From: a virus
Length of the DNA stretch: 23,147 bases
Virus record (IMG/VR): IMGVR_UViG_3300048918_000109
Coordinates: 1 to 23,147 of that record
Direction: 5' to 3' (one strand)
Positions 12,226-21,004 of the stretch are shown one piece after another. Position 1 is the stretch's first letter; every line of letters starts with the position of its first letter. Made by a program: the position numbers and the translations under genes. The notes beneath the pieces are model-generated. The model was not told the origin of the DNA. It ran no database searches and was given only the letters and a program-made list of their open reading frames with translations.

Positions 12226-13635
12226 ATGGCAGAAATCCTAATCGAAGGCTCCAGGCTGTCCTCGGCTTTGATGGACATCCTGATGGCCGACGACATCATG
12301 CCGGGTTCGGAGATCTCGTATCAGCTCGCCAAGACGCTGTACGCGTGGCATCCGCTGGGCTCGAAGATCGTCGATCAGCCGATCAAGATCGCGATGTCGC
12401 AGCAACGGAAGATTTCCATCCCGAACAGCCCGGAAGAGCGCGTACGCGAGGCTTTCGAGCGTAAATGGGCCGAGATCAACGCAGACACATATATCGCCAA
12501 TGTTTGGCGTCTCGGCAAGATCTACGGCGCATCGGCGATCGTCTATGGCGCGGAAGGCGTCGACACGAACGCCCCGATCAAGCCAGAAGACCTCGCGAAA
12601 AGCGAACTGTATTTCAACGCGCTCGACCCTCTGAACACGGCGGGTTCGCTGGTTCTGAACCAGGACCCGAACGCACCGGACTTCCAGAAGCCGACGATCG
12701 TTACGGCAGCCGGCCAGACATATCACCCGTCGCGCAGTCTCGTGTTTTTCAACGAGTCGCCTTTGTACATCGAGTACACGAACAGCGCCTTTGGCTATAC
12801 GGGCCGCTCGGTCTATCAGCGCGCGCTCTACCCGCTGAAGTCGTTCGTGCAGACGATGATTGCCGATGACATGATCAGCCGGAAAGTCGGCGTGATCGTC
12901 GCGAAGATGAAGCCGGCCGGGTCGATCGCCGATCGCGCAATGGCTGTCCTGCAGGGCATCAAGCGCAACGTCGTCAAGGAAGCGCAGACCAACAACGTCA
13001 TCAACATCACGCCGGAAGAGGCGATTGAGACGCTGAATCTTTTGAACGCCGATGGTGCGCTGACGACGGCTCGCAAGAATATCCTCGAGAACATCGCCGC
13101 AGCGGTTCCGCAGCCGGCGAAACTGCTCAACTCCGAATCGTACGCTGAAGGCTTTGGCGAAGGCACGGAAGACGCGAAGGACCTGATCCGCTACATCAAG
13201 CACGAGCGCGAGGTTGTCCAGCCGCTCTATCAGTTCTTCGACAACATCGTCATGCGTCTGGCATGGACGCCTGAGTTCTTCGAGACGATCCAGAACACGG
13301 TATCCGACTATAAGCGGATGTCGTACGAGGAAGCGTTCTATCAGTGGAAAAACTCGTTCGAAGCAACGTGGCCCTCACTGATGGAGGAGCCGGAAAGCGA
13401 ACTCGTCAAGGTGGAAAAGATCAAGTTCGAAGCGATGACCGCCGCTTTGGAAGTGGTGAAGCCCGACCTTGATCCGAAGAACAAAGCTCGTCTGATCGAA
13501 TGGTTCGCGGACAACATGAACGAGTCCAAGCGGCTGTTTCCGAATCCTCTCGTCCTGGACTATGAGGATCTTGAGAATTACGAGCCTCCTCGGCCCGATG
13601 TAGAACCCAGTGAACCGCATCCGCGCAATATCTGA
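12226..13635 (+). CDS. Portal protein (DUF1073-type)
   Basis: The 469-residue protein follows the large terminase by 12 nt. It has the typical portal start (IMPGSEISYQLAKTLYAWHP) and the central GRSVYQRALYPLKSFVQTM segment of DUF1073 portals, followed by AKLLNSESYAEGFGEGTEDA, the site of the portal tunnel and stem helices. The C-terminus is acidic and proline-rich. It forms the ring through which DNA enters the head. Some DUF1073 proteins are linked to the Acb1 anti-CBASS family; no C-terminal HxT phosphoesterase motifs are present here. Its stop overlaps the next start by one base. Confidence 0.9.
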   Translation: MAEILIEGSRLSSALMDILMADDIMPGSEISYQLAKTLYAWHPLGSKIVDQPIKIAMSQQRKISIPNSPEERVREAFERKWAEINADTYIANVWRLGKIYGASAIVYGAEGVDTNAPIKPEDLAKSELYFNALDPLNTAGSLVLNQDPNAPDFQKPTIVTAAGQTYHPSRSLVFFNESPLYIEYTNSAFGYTGRSVYQRALYPLKSFVQTMIADDMISRKVGVIVAKMKPAGSIADRAMAVLQGIKRNVVKEAQTNNVINITPEEAIETLNLLNADGALTTARKNILENIAAAVPQPAKLLNSESYAEGFGEGTEDAKDLIRYIKHEREVVQPLYQFFDNIVMRLAWTPEFFETIQNTVSDYKRMSYEEAFYQWKNSFEATWPSLMEEPESELVKVEKIKFEAMTAALEVVKPDLDPKNKARLIEWFADNMNESKRLFPNPLVLDYEDLENYEPPRPDVEPSEPHPRNI

Positions 13636-14465
13636 TGGCAACCTTCTATCAAACCGTCTCCGAGGCCATCAGGGAGTTCGAGGAGAATGGCTTTGATAGC
13701 GTCGAGCGCCTTCAATACTGGACCGAAAGGATCCGGAAGGCTGCAATCGAATCGCTGACGCCTGAATCGGTGCTCAACGACACGCTCACGCGAACGCTAG
13801 GCGGCATCTACAAGAAGCTGGTCGACGACGGCCAGATCCTGAAGGCTCATCAAGGCGTCGGCAGATTCACCGTCGATCGGCTGAAGCCGAAACTTCACAG
13901 TGAACTCGATCGGCGCCTGATGGTGTCGCGCAGCCTCATCAAGCTCAATCGCGAGGCGATGGTCGAAAAGACCGTTCAACGTTTCGCTGGCTGGGCTTCG
14001 TCGGTTCCTGCAGGCGGTAGTCGCTCGGTCGATGTGAAAGATACGAAAGACAACCTCAGGAAGGCACTGACGTCGCTTCCATTCGAGGAGCGTCGATGCG
14101 CCACGGACCAGGGACACAAGTTCGTTGCGGCGCTGAACGAGATTGTCGCGGTCGACGGCGGCGCAATCGCCATGAAGTGGCATAGCAAATGGCGTCAGCC
14201 TGGCTACAACTACCGCAAGGATCATAAGGAACGCGACGGCGTTATTTATCTGCTGCGCTCCAGTTGGGCGAAAGACAAGGGACTGGTCAAGCCCGGCCCT
14301 GATGGTTACTACGACGACATCACCAAGGTCGGCGAAGAAGTTTCCTGCTCGTGCCAGGCCGAGTGGATCTATGGGCTTCGCGGACTCCCCGCCGACATGC
14401 TCACCAAGAAGGGTGAGGAATCGCTTGCTGAGGCACGCGCCAAAATCGCCGCAATGAAGAGATGA
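13635..14465 (+). CDS. Phage head morphogenesis protein (MuF-like)
   Basis: Translation is coupled to the portal gene through TGATG. The 276-residue protein is helical at the N-terminus (VERLQYWTERIRKAAIE) and has a C-terminal domain with KWHSKWRQPGYNYRKDH and GEEVSCSCQAEWIYGL, the pattern of the MuF / SPP1 gp7 minor head protein family. C238 and C240 could bind metal. These proteins bind the portal and are ejected or stay in the head in a few copies. Position directly after the portal is the standard order. Confidence 0.85.
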   Translation: MATFYQTVSEAIREFEENGFDSVERLQYWTERIRKAAIESLTPESVLNDTLTRTLGGIYKKLVDDGQILKAHQGVGRFTVDRLKPKLHSELDRRLMVSRSLIKLNREAMVEKTVQRFAGWASSVPAGGSRSVDVKDTKDNLRKALTSLPFEERRCATDQGHKFVAALNEIVAVDGGAIAMKWHSKWRQPGYNYRKDHKERDGVIYLLRSSWAKDKGLVKPGPDGYYDDITKVGEEVSCSCQAEWIYGLRGLPADMLTKKGEESLAEARAKIAAMKR

Positions 14466-14468
14466 CAT

Positions 14469-16352
14469 ATGCCGCTTGAACACGGATCGTCGCAGGAGGC
14501 AATTAGCCAGAATATCGCGACGGAAATCAACGCTGGCAAAGACCCGAAACAAGCCGCGGCAATCGCCTATAGCGTGGCCGGAGAGAACAAATCCGACTCC
14601 GACAAGGTTCGCGCTGCCGGAACGCTGATAATCGCTGACGGCAACGTGCTATTCCTGCGCCGTGGCAACGGTGGCGATCACCCTGGCGAGTGGGCTTTCG
14701 CAGGAGGGCATATTGAGCCCGGCGAAACGCCCGAAGAAGCCGCCCGACGCGAGACACAGGAAGAAACCGGATATGAGCCGCACAAGCTGATTGAACTCGG
14801 CAAGTCTGATGACGGCGCGGTCGAGTTCACGACGTTCTACCATGAGTGCCGGCCGTTCGATGTCGCGCTTAGCGATGAGAGCACGGAATATCTCTGGTCG
14901 CCGATCGGATCATGGCCCGAACCGCTGCACCCCGGTTGCCGGTTTGTGCTCGAGTCTGACGCTTTCAAGTCGATCAAGAAGGCGCTCATGACGGAAACGG
15001 AAGTCGCGCAAGCGATGGTGATGGGCGAATATCCATCGCCGCAGTTCGTGCGGAATATGTGGTTATTCGATATTCGCATCACGGGCACGGGAACCTCATA
15101 CCGGTCGAAGGACGAGGAATATGTCTACCGCCCTCCTGAGAATTACCTGAACGAAGAGTTTCTGGCTCGCTGCAACGGCCTGCCAGTCATCCTGGAGCAC
15201 CCAGAAAAAGCCACGCTCGACTCGCAGGAGTTCGACAAGCGCGTCGTTGGCACCGTCCTGATGCCTTATATCAAAGGCGACGAGGTTTGGGCGATCGCAA
15301 GAATTTACGATGAGGCCACTGCGACGATCATGTCGCAGGAACAGTTGTCGACATCGCCCGCCGTCGTATTCCGCAATCCCGATGTAGAAAACACCACCAT
15401 GACCCTCGATGGTGGGCAGACATTGCTTGTAGAGGGAAAACCGTGCCTGCTCGACCACATCGCAATTTGCGAAGTTGGCGTGTGGGATAAGGGCGGCCCG
15501 CCATCTGGCGTATCCACCATTAACGTTCAGGAATCTGACATGAATGAAGACGTGAAGGCCAAGGCGGACGCCGAGGCGAAAGAAGAACTCGAAGCGCGTG
15601 CCAAAGCCGACGCGGAAGCGAAAGCCAAGGCTGACGCTGAAGAAGAAAAGGCGAAAGCCGATTCCGAAAAATGGGACAAGCTGATGTCGGCGGTCGACTC
15701 GCTCAAGGCAGACATGGACGAGATCAAGGGCAAGAAGGCCGATGCCATGCCCGGCGAAGAAATGCCGGTCGGCGACAAGAAGGCTGACGCTGAGAAGGAG
15801 GCGGAAGAAAAGGCTAAGGCTGACGCAGAGGAAAAGGAAAAGGAAGAAGCCGCAAAGGCAGACTCCGAAAAATCCGCCCTGCTCGCCCGTGTTGCGCAAC
15901 TCGAAAGCCTGCTTGTACAGACGGCGAAGCTCACGCCGAAGCCCCTGAGCGATGCTGACTATGCATCGATGGCGGACGCACAAGCCAAGGCCGATAGCGT
16001 CTACTCGGCGTTCGGCAAGTCGGCGAATCGACCGCTGAATGGCGAAGACCTTCTGGCCTATCGTAAGCGCATGGCAGCCCCGATGAAGTCGCACAGCGCC
16101 ACTTGGAAGGACGTCGATCTGTCGAAGCTTGAGGCAGCAGTCTTCGACATCGCCGAATCGGCAATCTACGCCGACGCGATGGCTGCCGCGATCAACCCGG
16201 CCGCTTCGCCTGAAGGTGGTCTGCGCGCTGTCACGAAGGACATCGGCACGGGTCACCGCGTCACGACGTTCTACGGCAAGCCCAGCGATTGGATGGATGA
16301 CTTCCGGGCGCCGCGCGCAAAAGGCCGCATCAACGTTCAGAAGAGCCACTAA
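14469..16352 (+). CDS. Nudix hydrolase / prohead protease (DUF2213-like) / scaffold fusion
   Basis: The 627-residue protein has four parts. Residues 1-40 ([20 protein letters not shown] and following) form a short helical segment also seen alone in other phage proteins. Residues 45-170 are a Nudix domain with a complete box at 80-102 ([20 protein letters not shown] then TGY). Residues 185-350 resemble the DUF2213 prohead protease, with likely catalytic H244 (LEHPEK), S294/S296 (QLSTSPAVV) and H330 (LLDHIAIC). Residues 355-480 are highly charged coiled coil built from KADAEAK-type units, as expected for a scaffold, with a conserved-looking C-terminal domain after 500. The protease would clip scaffold and capsid, and the Nudix domain would cleave nucleoside diphosphate derivatives. 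Nudix function in a virion precursor is unusual. Confidence 0.85.
   Translation: MPLEHGSSQEAISQNIATEINAGKDPKQAAAIAYSVAGENKSDSDKVRAAGTLIIADGNVLFLRRGNGGDHPGEWAFAGGHIEPGETPEEAARRETQEETGYEPHKLIELGKSDDGAVEFTTFYHECRPFDVALSDESTEYLWSPIGSWPEPLHPGCRFVLESDAFKSIKKALMTETEVAQAMVMGEYPSPQFVRNMWLFDIRITGTGTSYRSKDEEYVYRPPENYLNEEFLARCNGLPVILEHPEKATLDSQEFDKRVVGTVLMPYIKGDEVWAIARIYDEATATIMSQEQLSTSPAVVFRNPDVENTTMTLDGGQTLLVEGKPCLLDHIAICEVGVWDKGGPPSGVSTINVQESDMNEDVKAKADAEAKEELEARAKADAEAKAKADAEEEKAKADSEKWDKLMSAVDSLKADMDEIKGKKADAMPGEEMPVGDKKADAEKEAEEKAKADAEEKEKEEAAKADSEKSALLARVAQLESLLVQTAKLTPKPLSDADYASMADAQAKADSVYSAFGKSANRPLNGEDLLAYRKRMAAPMKSHSATWKDVDLSKLEAAVFDIAESAIYADAMAAAINPAASPEGGLRAVTKDIGTGHRVTTFYGKPSDWMDDFRAPRAKGRINVQKSH
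15540..16352 (+). CDS. Possible nested scaffold protein from internal start
   Basis: An in-frame ATG at 15540, codon 358 of the fusion gene, is preceded by CAGGA 7 nt upstream. Translation from it would give a 270-residue product starting [14 protein letters not shown]. It would contain only the coiled-coil scaffold and C-terminal domain, without Nudix and protease. Lambda makes its scaffold (Nu3) from an internal start in gene C in the same way. A second candidate internal start, ATG 14988 (codon 174), would give the protease plus scaffold without Nudix. Confidence 0.4.
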   Translation: MNEDVKAKADAEAKEELEARAKADAEAKAKADAEEEKAKADSEKWDKLMSAVDSLKADMDEIKGKKADAMPGEEMPVGDKKADAEKEAEEKAKADAEEKEKEEAAKADSEKSALLARVAQLESLLVQTAKLTPKPLSDADYASMADAQAKADSVYSAFGKSANRPLNGEDLLAYRKRMAAPMKSHSATWKDVDLSKLEAAVFDIAESAIYADAMAAAINPAASPEGGLRAVTKDIGTGHRVTTFYGKPSDWMDDFRAPRAKGRINVQKSH

Positions 16353-16371
16353 GCTCATCGTCGCCACTTCG

Positions 16372-16396
16372 AAGCCCGCCACTGAGCGGGCTTTTT
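16372..16396 (+). terminator. Intrinsic terminator between scaffold and decoration genes
   Basis: AAGCCCGC (16372-16379) pairs with GCGGGCTT (16386-16393) across a 6-nt loop, with TTTTT to 16396. It separates the protease-scaffold gene from the 16416 virion gene, whose ribosome binding site follows at once. Partial read-through may set gene dosage unless Q-type antitermination is active. Confidence 0.85.
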
Positions 16397-16415
16397 CAAT
16401 TTCTGGAAGGTAAAA

Positions 16416-17297
16416 ATGGCATTCACTGTCCCCTTCAATCCGTTTGGCACGACGAACGCCGCTGGCTCGTTCTCCGTGCAAAGCGCGGGTTATGTTCAGG
16501 GCGTCTTCATGGACGACCCTTCAATCCGCAATGAACTCGCAACTGGCACCGTTTCCCAAAGCGCAACGTCCCCTCTGTGGGGTGGCATGGCGATTTCGGA
16601 AAGCGTCGCGCCGTCGACGGGCTATGACCGCACGCTGGGCGGCACGATCCTGCAGGCAACCGCAGTAACGAACGTCACTGGCTTCTCGGTATTCAACCAG
16701 GCATACAGCATGGTTGGTTCGCCGTCCAGCCCGGTTCCGCTGACCGGCAATCCGGGCGCCTCGATGGCTTTCTTCCGCATGGGTTCGGGCGCACGCATCG
16801 CTGTTGCAATGGACCCGTCGCTCGTTTCGCTCAATGGCGGACTGATCACGCAAAACGTGTCGTGGGACTTCAACAATCAGGTCCTGCAACCGTATGACGC
16901 AGCGACGGCGACCTACTCGGTAACGTCGGCAACTTCTTCGTTCGCGAGCGGCGTGTACACGATCGCCATCGTGATGGCGGCTGCTTCGCCGGTCGCAGGC
17001 GTGGGCGACCTGATCAACATCAGCGGCGTGACGGGTACGGGCGCAGCGCTAGTGAACGGCAACCAGACGGTAACGGCTTTCACCGACAACCAGCACTTCT
17101 CGATTCAGATCACCGCTGGCTCGGGCGCTATCGCAACAGGCGCACTGACGGGCACGATCGTCCTGAACTATGGCACGGGCGCACTGCCGGTCAAGATCCT
17201 CGACATCAATGCTGGCAACAGCATGACTGTCTCGTACAACGCAATCACTGGCGCGACCTGGAATCGTCAAGGTTACGCGGCCCTCATCCAGATCTAA
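16416..17297 (+). CDS. Head decoration-like structural protein with inserted beta domain
   Basis: The ATG follows GGAAGG. The 293-residue product is rich in G, A, S, T and V and nearly free of charged stretches, as in highly expressed virion proteins. Residues 1-160 and 253-293 (PVKILDINAGNSMTVSYNAI) read as one domain. Residues about 165-252 look like an insert (GDLINISGV, VNGNQTVTAFTDNQHFSIQI, then TGALTGTIV), an FCCH- or Ig-like beta fold. The position directly before the major capsid gene suggests head decoration or stabilisation. The exact family is not recognised. Confidence 0.7.
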   Translation: MAFTVPFNPFGTTNAAGSFSVQSAGYVQGVFMDDPSIRNELATGTVSQSATSPLWGGMAISESVAPSTGYDRTLGGTILQATAVTNVTGFSVFNQAYSMVGSPSSPVPLTGNPGASMAFFRMGSGARIAVAMDPSLVSLNGGLITQNVSWDFNNQVLQPYDAATATYSVTSATSSFASGVYTIAIVMAAASPVAGVGDLINISGVTGTGAALVNGNQTVTAFTDNQHFSIQITAGSGAIATGALTGTIVLNYGTGALPVKILDINAGNSMTVSYNAITGATWNRQGYAALIQI

Positions 17298-17306
17298 GGA
17301 AAAAAC

Positions 17307-18326
17307 ATGGCCAATATCGTACCGGCACAGATTCGGGTCAGCCCGCATTACCTGATTCCCGAACTGATCCTGCAATACCAACAGGCTTCGGGCGCATTCG
17401 ACCTGATCGCAACGGGCGACCCGCTCGTTCGTCTTGGCGAAGATGACCTCGCCGTTTATGCGAAGCGTCTGGATGTCCGCACGGAAGTGGCGACCAGCCA
17501 GTTCGCACCGAACCAGCTTCCGAGCTGCACGGTGGTCTACAACGAAATCAGCACGCCGACGTATCTGATTCAGACGCGCGCTGAGTACGACCATCACGAC
17601 ACGGCAGCTCTCGGCCGCGTTGGTGTTGCGACGCCGGAAGCGCACCGCCTGGCGATGCGTCAGGGCACGTTCCAGCAACAGCGCAACCTGCTGCTGTTCG
17701 GCGCAAACCCGCTCAACGGCGAAGGCCTGCTGAACACGAACGGTGCGACGGCTATCAGCCTGCCGCCTGATTCAAATGGCAACACGACCATCGTCACGTA
17801 TGACAACGGTCAGCTTGCTCTTTTCCTGGCGCAGACGCTCGGTTCGATCAAGGTTCGCACGAACCAGATGGGCATGGGCGTGAAGTTCGCAGTCACGATG
17901 CCCCAGCGTGTTCTCGAGTCGATCAGCTACGACGTGGTTCAGTTGACGCAATTCCAGCGTCAAGGCGCTGGTTCGAAGTCAGCCCGTGGTCTCGTGGATG
18001 ACGTTCTCGAATGGAATGAGGACGACATCACGTGGGGCGCAGATGACACGCTCATCGGAAAGGGCGCTGGTGGCACGGACATGATCGTCATTTCCATGCC
18101 GGAAGTGAAGAAGCCGAAGGGCGGAAAGATCAACACGAACGCGTTCGCAGAACTCACGCCGGGCCTTCAGGCTTGCGCACTGCAGCTCGTCGACCGCGCA
18201 GCACCGACCGAAATCACCGCGCCGCTTCCGAAGGGTGCTGTGGACGTTGTGTCGGAACTGCGTTCGACGTCGGGTTGGTCGATTCGTCCGGAAGCCCTGA
18301 CGCTCCTGAGCGTTCAGTATCAGTAA
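17307..18326 (+). CDS. Major capsid protein (DUF2184-like)
   Basis: The ATG follows AAGGA. The 339-residue protein has the size and order position of an HK97-fold major capsid protein, after protease/scaffold and decoration protein. It shows features of the DUF2184 group: RLAMRQGTFQQQRNLLLFG around 114-132, where E-loop or spine-helix residues are expected, and a C-terminal beta-rich part ending EALTLLSVQYQ. It is low in Cys and uses frequent codons, fitting high expression. No N-terminal delta domain is apparent, consistent with a separate scaffold. The family assignment is from memory. Confidence 0.8.
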   Translation: MANIVPAQIRVSPHYLIPELILQYQQASGAFDLIATGDPLVRLGEDDLAVYAKRLDVRTEVATSQFAPNQLPSCTVVYNEISTPTYLIQTRAEYDHHDTAALGRVGVATPEAHRLAMRQGTFQQQRNLLLFGANPLNGEGLLNTNGATAISLPPDSNGNTTIVTYDNGQLALFLAQTLGSIKVRTNQMGMGVKFAVTMPQRVLESISYDVVQLTQFQRQGAGSKSARGLVDDVLEWNEDDITWGADDTLIGKGAGGTDMIVISMPEVKKPKGGKINTNAFAELTPGLQACALQLVDRAAPTEITAPLPKGAVDVVSELRSTSGWSIRPEALTLLSVQYQ

Positions 18327-18426
18327 GTGAAGGTCAGGCCGCGGATAGGTTGCGCAACTGACAAGCACGCCCCCTGTCGTGTTTCCGCGGACTCCATACA
18401 GGGACAATCTTTAACAGGGAAATGAT
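18327..18426. other. Intergenic spacer with palindrome and hairpin
   Basis: No gene fits here. The 100-nt spacer contains a perfect palindrome GTTGCGCAAC (18349-18358) and a stem CCCTGT (18372-18377)/ACAGGG (18398-18403) with a 20-nt loop. CCGCGGA occurs twice. There is no U-run after the stem, so it is not a standard terminator. It could stabilise the capsid mRNA 3' end or act as a weak regulatory site. The ribosome binding site of the next gene (AGGGA) lies at its end. Confidence 0.4.
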
Positions 18427-18936
18427 ATGCCGTTGTATATCGCGAATACGTCAAAGTTCAACTACGAACTGCATTACTGGGTCGACAACTCGAAAAAGCC
18501 CGTCGTCACCAAGATTCGTCCGGGCGGTCAAGAAAGCGTCTACCCGCAAGGGACGCGAGACGATCACCAGCGCATCGTTGAGCAGCATAAGATGTACGGT
18601 CTGATCCCGGTCTCGGAGATCGATCGCAGCCAACAATTCATCGGCCAGTGCTATCAGTTTGACACACCGATCACGCACGATCGTCTTTTCACGACGATGG
18701 AGCGCAATGACGATGTGCTCTATGAGCAGGCCCTAGAGCGTCGCAAGGAAGCGATGGCCTCTACCGATGATCTGGTTCGCAGGGCGGCCCAGGAGACCGA
18801 CTGGAACGTCGGGAACATCGAAGTAGAGATCAAGGAAGTCGAGCAAAAGGGCGTCGAGCCGCAGATTCATGAAGTGATCAAACTCGGCGAAGATGACAAC
18901 CAACCTCGGCGCCGCGGTCGCCCGCGTCGTAGCTAA
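18427..18936 (+). CDS. Head-region protein with AT-hook-like tail (169 aa)
   Basis: The 169-residue product begins MPLYIANTSKFNYELHYWVD and has a compact N-terminal beta domain (to about residue 75), a helical middle (EQALERRKEAMAS) and an acidic linker. It ends in RRRGRPRRS, an AT-hook-like basic motif with the GRP core. It follows the major capsid gene, where head-completion or tail-joining proteins are usual. The basic tail may contact DNA or RNA. No family is identified. Confidence 0.65.
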   Translation: MPLYIANTSKFNYELHYWVDNSKKPVVTKIRPGGQESVYPQGTRDDHQRIVEQHKMYGLIPVSEIDRSQQFIGQCYQFDTPITHDRLFTTMERNDDVLYEQALERRKEAMASTDDLVRRAAQETDWNVGNIEVEIKEVEQKGVEPQIHEVIKLGEDDNQPRRRGRPRRS

Positions 18937-18938
18937 TC

Positions 18939-19430
18939 ATGTTTCCATTTCTTCCGGGTGCTGGCGGGCTGGCTCCGTGGCAAACGCAAACCACGCCGAA
19001 TGTCACGGATCTGTACACCTTCCTGACGACGGTCGCGGGGATTCCGACATCCGCGCTGCCGTCGAATAGCCCATACATTCCGTGGGCGCTTAGCTACTCG
19101 GAAGAAATGACGCTGCTCGTTCTGAATGCCGTGGGGCAGGATTACTACTGCTTCGCGGTGTACTGCCTGGCGACGTCCTTCCTGATCAACTGGTGTCCCG
19201 ATCAGATGGGCGGAACGTATTTCCAGACGCTTCGGCAGAAATGGAATCTAACGGGCTTTGTCGGCGGAACGATCCAGTCATCGGCAGATCAGGCGACGTC
19301 TGAGTCGTTGCTGTCGCCGGAGTTTCTGAGTGGCCTGACGCTCGCTCAACTGCAAATGTTGAAAGACCCTTTCGGGCGTCAATTCTTGGCGATGAGCCAG
19401 GAACTCGGCGCTATCTGGGGCATCAGCTAA
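18939..19430 (+). CDS. Putative head-tail connector protein (163 aa)
   Basis: The frame starts 2 nt after the previous stop, without a visible ribosome binding site, so it is probably coupled. The 163-residue product is helical with hydrophobic segments (LSYSEEMTLLVLNAVGQDYY and CFAVYCLATSFLINWC) and resembles the helix-bundle adaptor proteins that follow the capsid gene in many phages. Identity is by position and composition only. The short start sequence (MFPFLPGAGGLAPW) may be an extended arm. Confidence 0.6.
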   Translation: MFPFLPGAGGLAPWQTQTTPNVTDLYTFLTTVAGIPTSALPSNSPYIPWALSYSEEMTLLVLNAVGQDYYCFAVYCLATSFLINWCPDQMGGTYFQTLRQKWNLTGFVGGTIQSSADQATSESLLSPEFLSGLTLAQLQMLKDPFGRQFLAMSQELGAIWGIS

Positions 19431-19439
19431 AGGTAAATC

Positions 19440-20024
19440 ATGGCGGCAAAAGTCGATACTCCGATGGCTGAGGGTGGCGGAAGTTACGCCCAACGTCCAT
19501 CGGCGACGATGGCGGGGCCGCCAGCCAAGATCACGCTCCACTTGGGCGTAATCGACATACCGTATTCGGACTACCAATCGTCGCAAAAGGTTGCAAAGGC
19601 GAAGAAAGGAAAAGCGAACAAGCCCATAAAGGCGTCATCTGGCGCAACCAAAACGACGGGCGACGTCGCTGAAATCCTCGAGGAGAAGTACGGCATTCTG
19701 GATTCGTTTGCCTTTGCGAGACTGCCCGATATTGCCAAGGCGCTCGAGGAATCGATCGCGGGCGAACTTGAAAGCATGTTGATGGGTGCGCCGACATCGG
19801 GAAATCCATTCAAGAGCGCCGAGTCAGCCATCGCCACGATGATGAAGCAATTCGTCTCGTCGCAAGCCATCGAGCACATGGGCATCGAAGGTGTGCCGAC
19901 GCAGGCAGCGCTCAACGGCGTAAGTCATCGCCTGAAGCATCCGTATGCGAAGGGCAATTCGCGACGCCCGTCCTTCATGGACACCCACTTAATGGTCAAT
20001 TCGTACGTCGCGTGGTTTTCTTGA
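19440..20024 (+). CDS. Neck or tail-joining protein candidate (194 aa)
   Basis: The ATG follows AAAGG. The 194-residue product has a flexible N-terminus (MAAKVDTPMAEGGGSYAQRP), a lysine-rich linker (KVAKAKKGKANKPIKASSG) and a helical core with GVPTQAALNGVSHRLKHPY near the C-terminus, ending SFMDTHLMVNSYVAWFS. The ending resembles HK97 gp10-like and other stopper/tail-completion proteins in shape, but no firm match can be claimed. Order suggests head-tail joining. Confidence 0.55.
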   Translation: MAAKVDTPMAEGGGSYAQRPSATMAGPPAKITLHLGVIDIPYSDYQSSQKVAKAKKGKANKPIKASSGATKTTGDVAEILEEKYGILDSFAFARLPDIAKALEESIAGELESMLMGAPTSGNPFKSAESAIATMMKQFVSSQAIEHMGIEGVPTQAALNGVSHRLKHPYAKGNSRRPSFMDTHLMVNSYVAWFS

Positions 20025-20032
20025 GATAACAA

Positions 20033-20980
20033 ATGCCGTCCATCGCAGAGTCACTGAACAGCCAAGACCAATTGGCTGATACGCTGGCGGCCGGTCTCAA
20101 TACGCTGTCGCTAAACCAAGAGGTGTCTTTTACGCAGTACACGCAGCAGATCATCTCGCAAGACGGCACGGTGTTCTACGTGAGCACCGGCCAGACAACG
20201 ACTGTCCAAGGTTCTCTGCATTACGCGATCGACCGACAGCAGAACGAAGACGAAACGATCGACGTCAACCGCGTGATTTTCACGGCGCTGTCTCAGATTG
20301 ACATTTTCAATCAGGCTGCGCCGGGCGATCTGTTTATTGGCACGTTCAACGGCGAGCAGTTCGCATGGCGTGCGCGGCATTCGTTTTACCAGCAAGCGAA
20401 CCTGTACCACTATGAGGGCAATGCGGTTTATCCCGCCCTCGCCTCGCAGATCATCAACAGCGCTGCGGATCTGCCGGTCGGGCCGATCGTCACGAACAGC
20501 CTGCCGATCTGGCTGACGCTGACGACGGTCGGAACACAGACGGTACCGGTTTATCCATCGTACCTGGTGCCAGCCAATATCGTACCGCCCTACATTGTGG
20601 CGCATGTCGAGCCAGACCTGACAGAGGTGCCGTCGTTCCCGATCTATGAGTGGCCGGGTACGCCTACGCCGCCTACTGCGTTGCAACCAATGGCCAGCAC
20701 GCAACTGGCAAAAGACCGCGTGCGGCTCACGCTTTACGGGTTCACCAATCAGCAGGCCATCCAGTATCTGGTCTCACTGATCGAGTACTCGCTCGACACG
20801 GAAAACTTCGGCTTCGGCAATTCGCCCGCGATCAAAGACGCGAAGCGAACGCAGTCTGAACTTTCCGTGATTGCCATGAAAAAGACGATCGACATTGACG
20901 CCTGGTATCTGCAGGGAACGTCAGATGCGATCGCGCGCCGACTCATCCTGTCGGCTGGATTTTCTTCCATCACCACCTAG
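20033..20980 (+). CDS. Phage neck/tail terminator-like structural protein (315 aa)
   Basis: The ATG follows a weak TTGAGA. The 315-residue protein has a beta-rich N-terminal part (QEVSFTQYTQQIISQDGTVF), a proline-rich middle (residues 170-220) and a C-terminal part with RVRLTLYGFTNQQAIQYLVS and a helical end. The C-terminal part recalls the phage neck terminator protein family placed before the sheath in myoviruses. It lies just upstream of a terminator and the sheath module. The role is inferred mainly from order. Confidence 0.6.
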   Translation: MPSIAESLNSQDQLADTLAAGLNTLSLNQEVSFTQYTQQIISQDGTVFYVSTGQTTTVQGSLHYAIDRQQNEDETIDVNRVIFTALSQIDIFNQAAPGDLFIGTFNGEQFAWRARHSFYQQANLYHYEGNAVYPALASQIINSAADLPVGPIVTNSLPIWLTLTTVGTQTVPVYPSYLVPANIVPPYIVAHVEPDLTEVPSFPIYEWPGTPTPPTALQPMASTQLAKDRVRLTLYGFTNQQAIQYLVSLIEYSLDTENFGFGNSPAIKDAKRTQSELSVIAMKKTIDIDAWYLQGTSDAIARRLILSAGFSSITT

Positions 20981-21004
20981 CGGGGCACCCCGACTAGTCA
21001 TTCC

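Noticed and set aside
12238-13203. A 321-codon open frame on the - strand across the portal gene
   Set aside because: It is antisense to a clear portal gene, very rich in arginine and valine, and has no ribosome binding site; it is a codon-bias shadow of the high G+C sense strand.
12226-13635. Possible anti-CBASS (Acb1) activity from the DUF1073 link
   Set aside because: Only the portal-type domain is present; the protein ends in a proline-rich acidic tail with no HxT motif pair.
15096-16481. A 461-codon open frame on the - strand across the protease-scaffold gene
   Set aside because: Its long phenylalanine/leucine runs are the complement of the repeated AAG/GAA codons of the coiled coil; the sense gene has recognisable domains.
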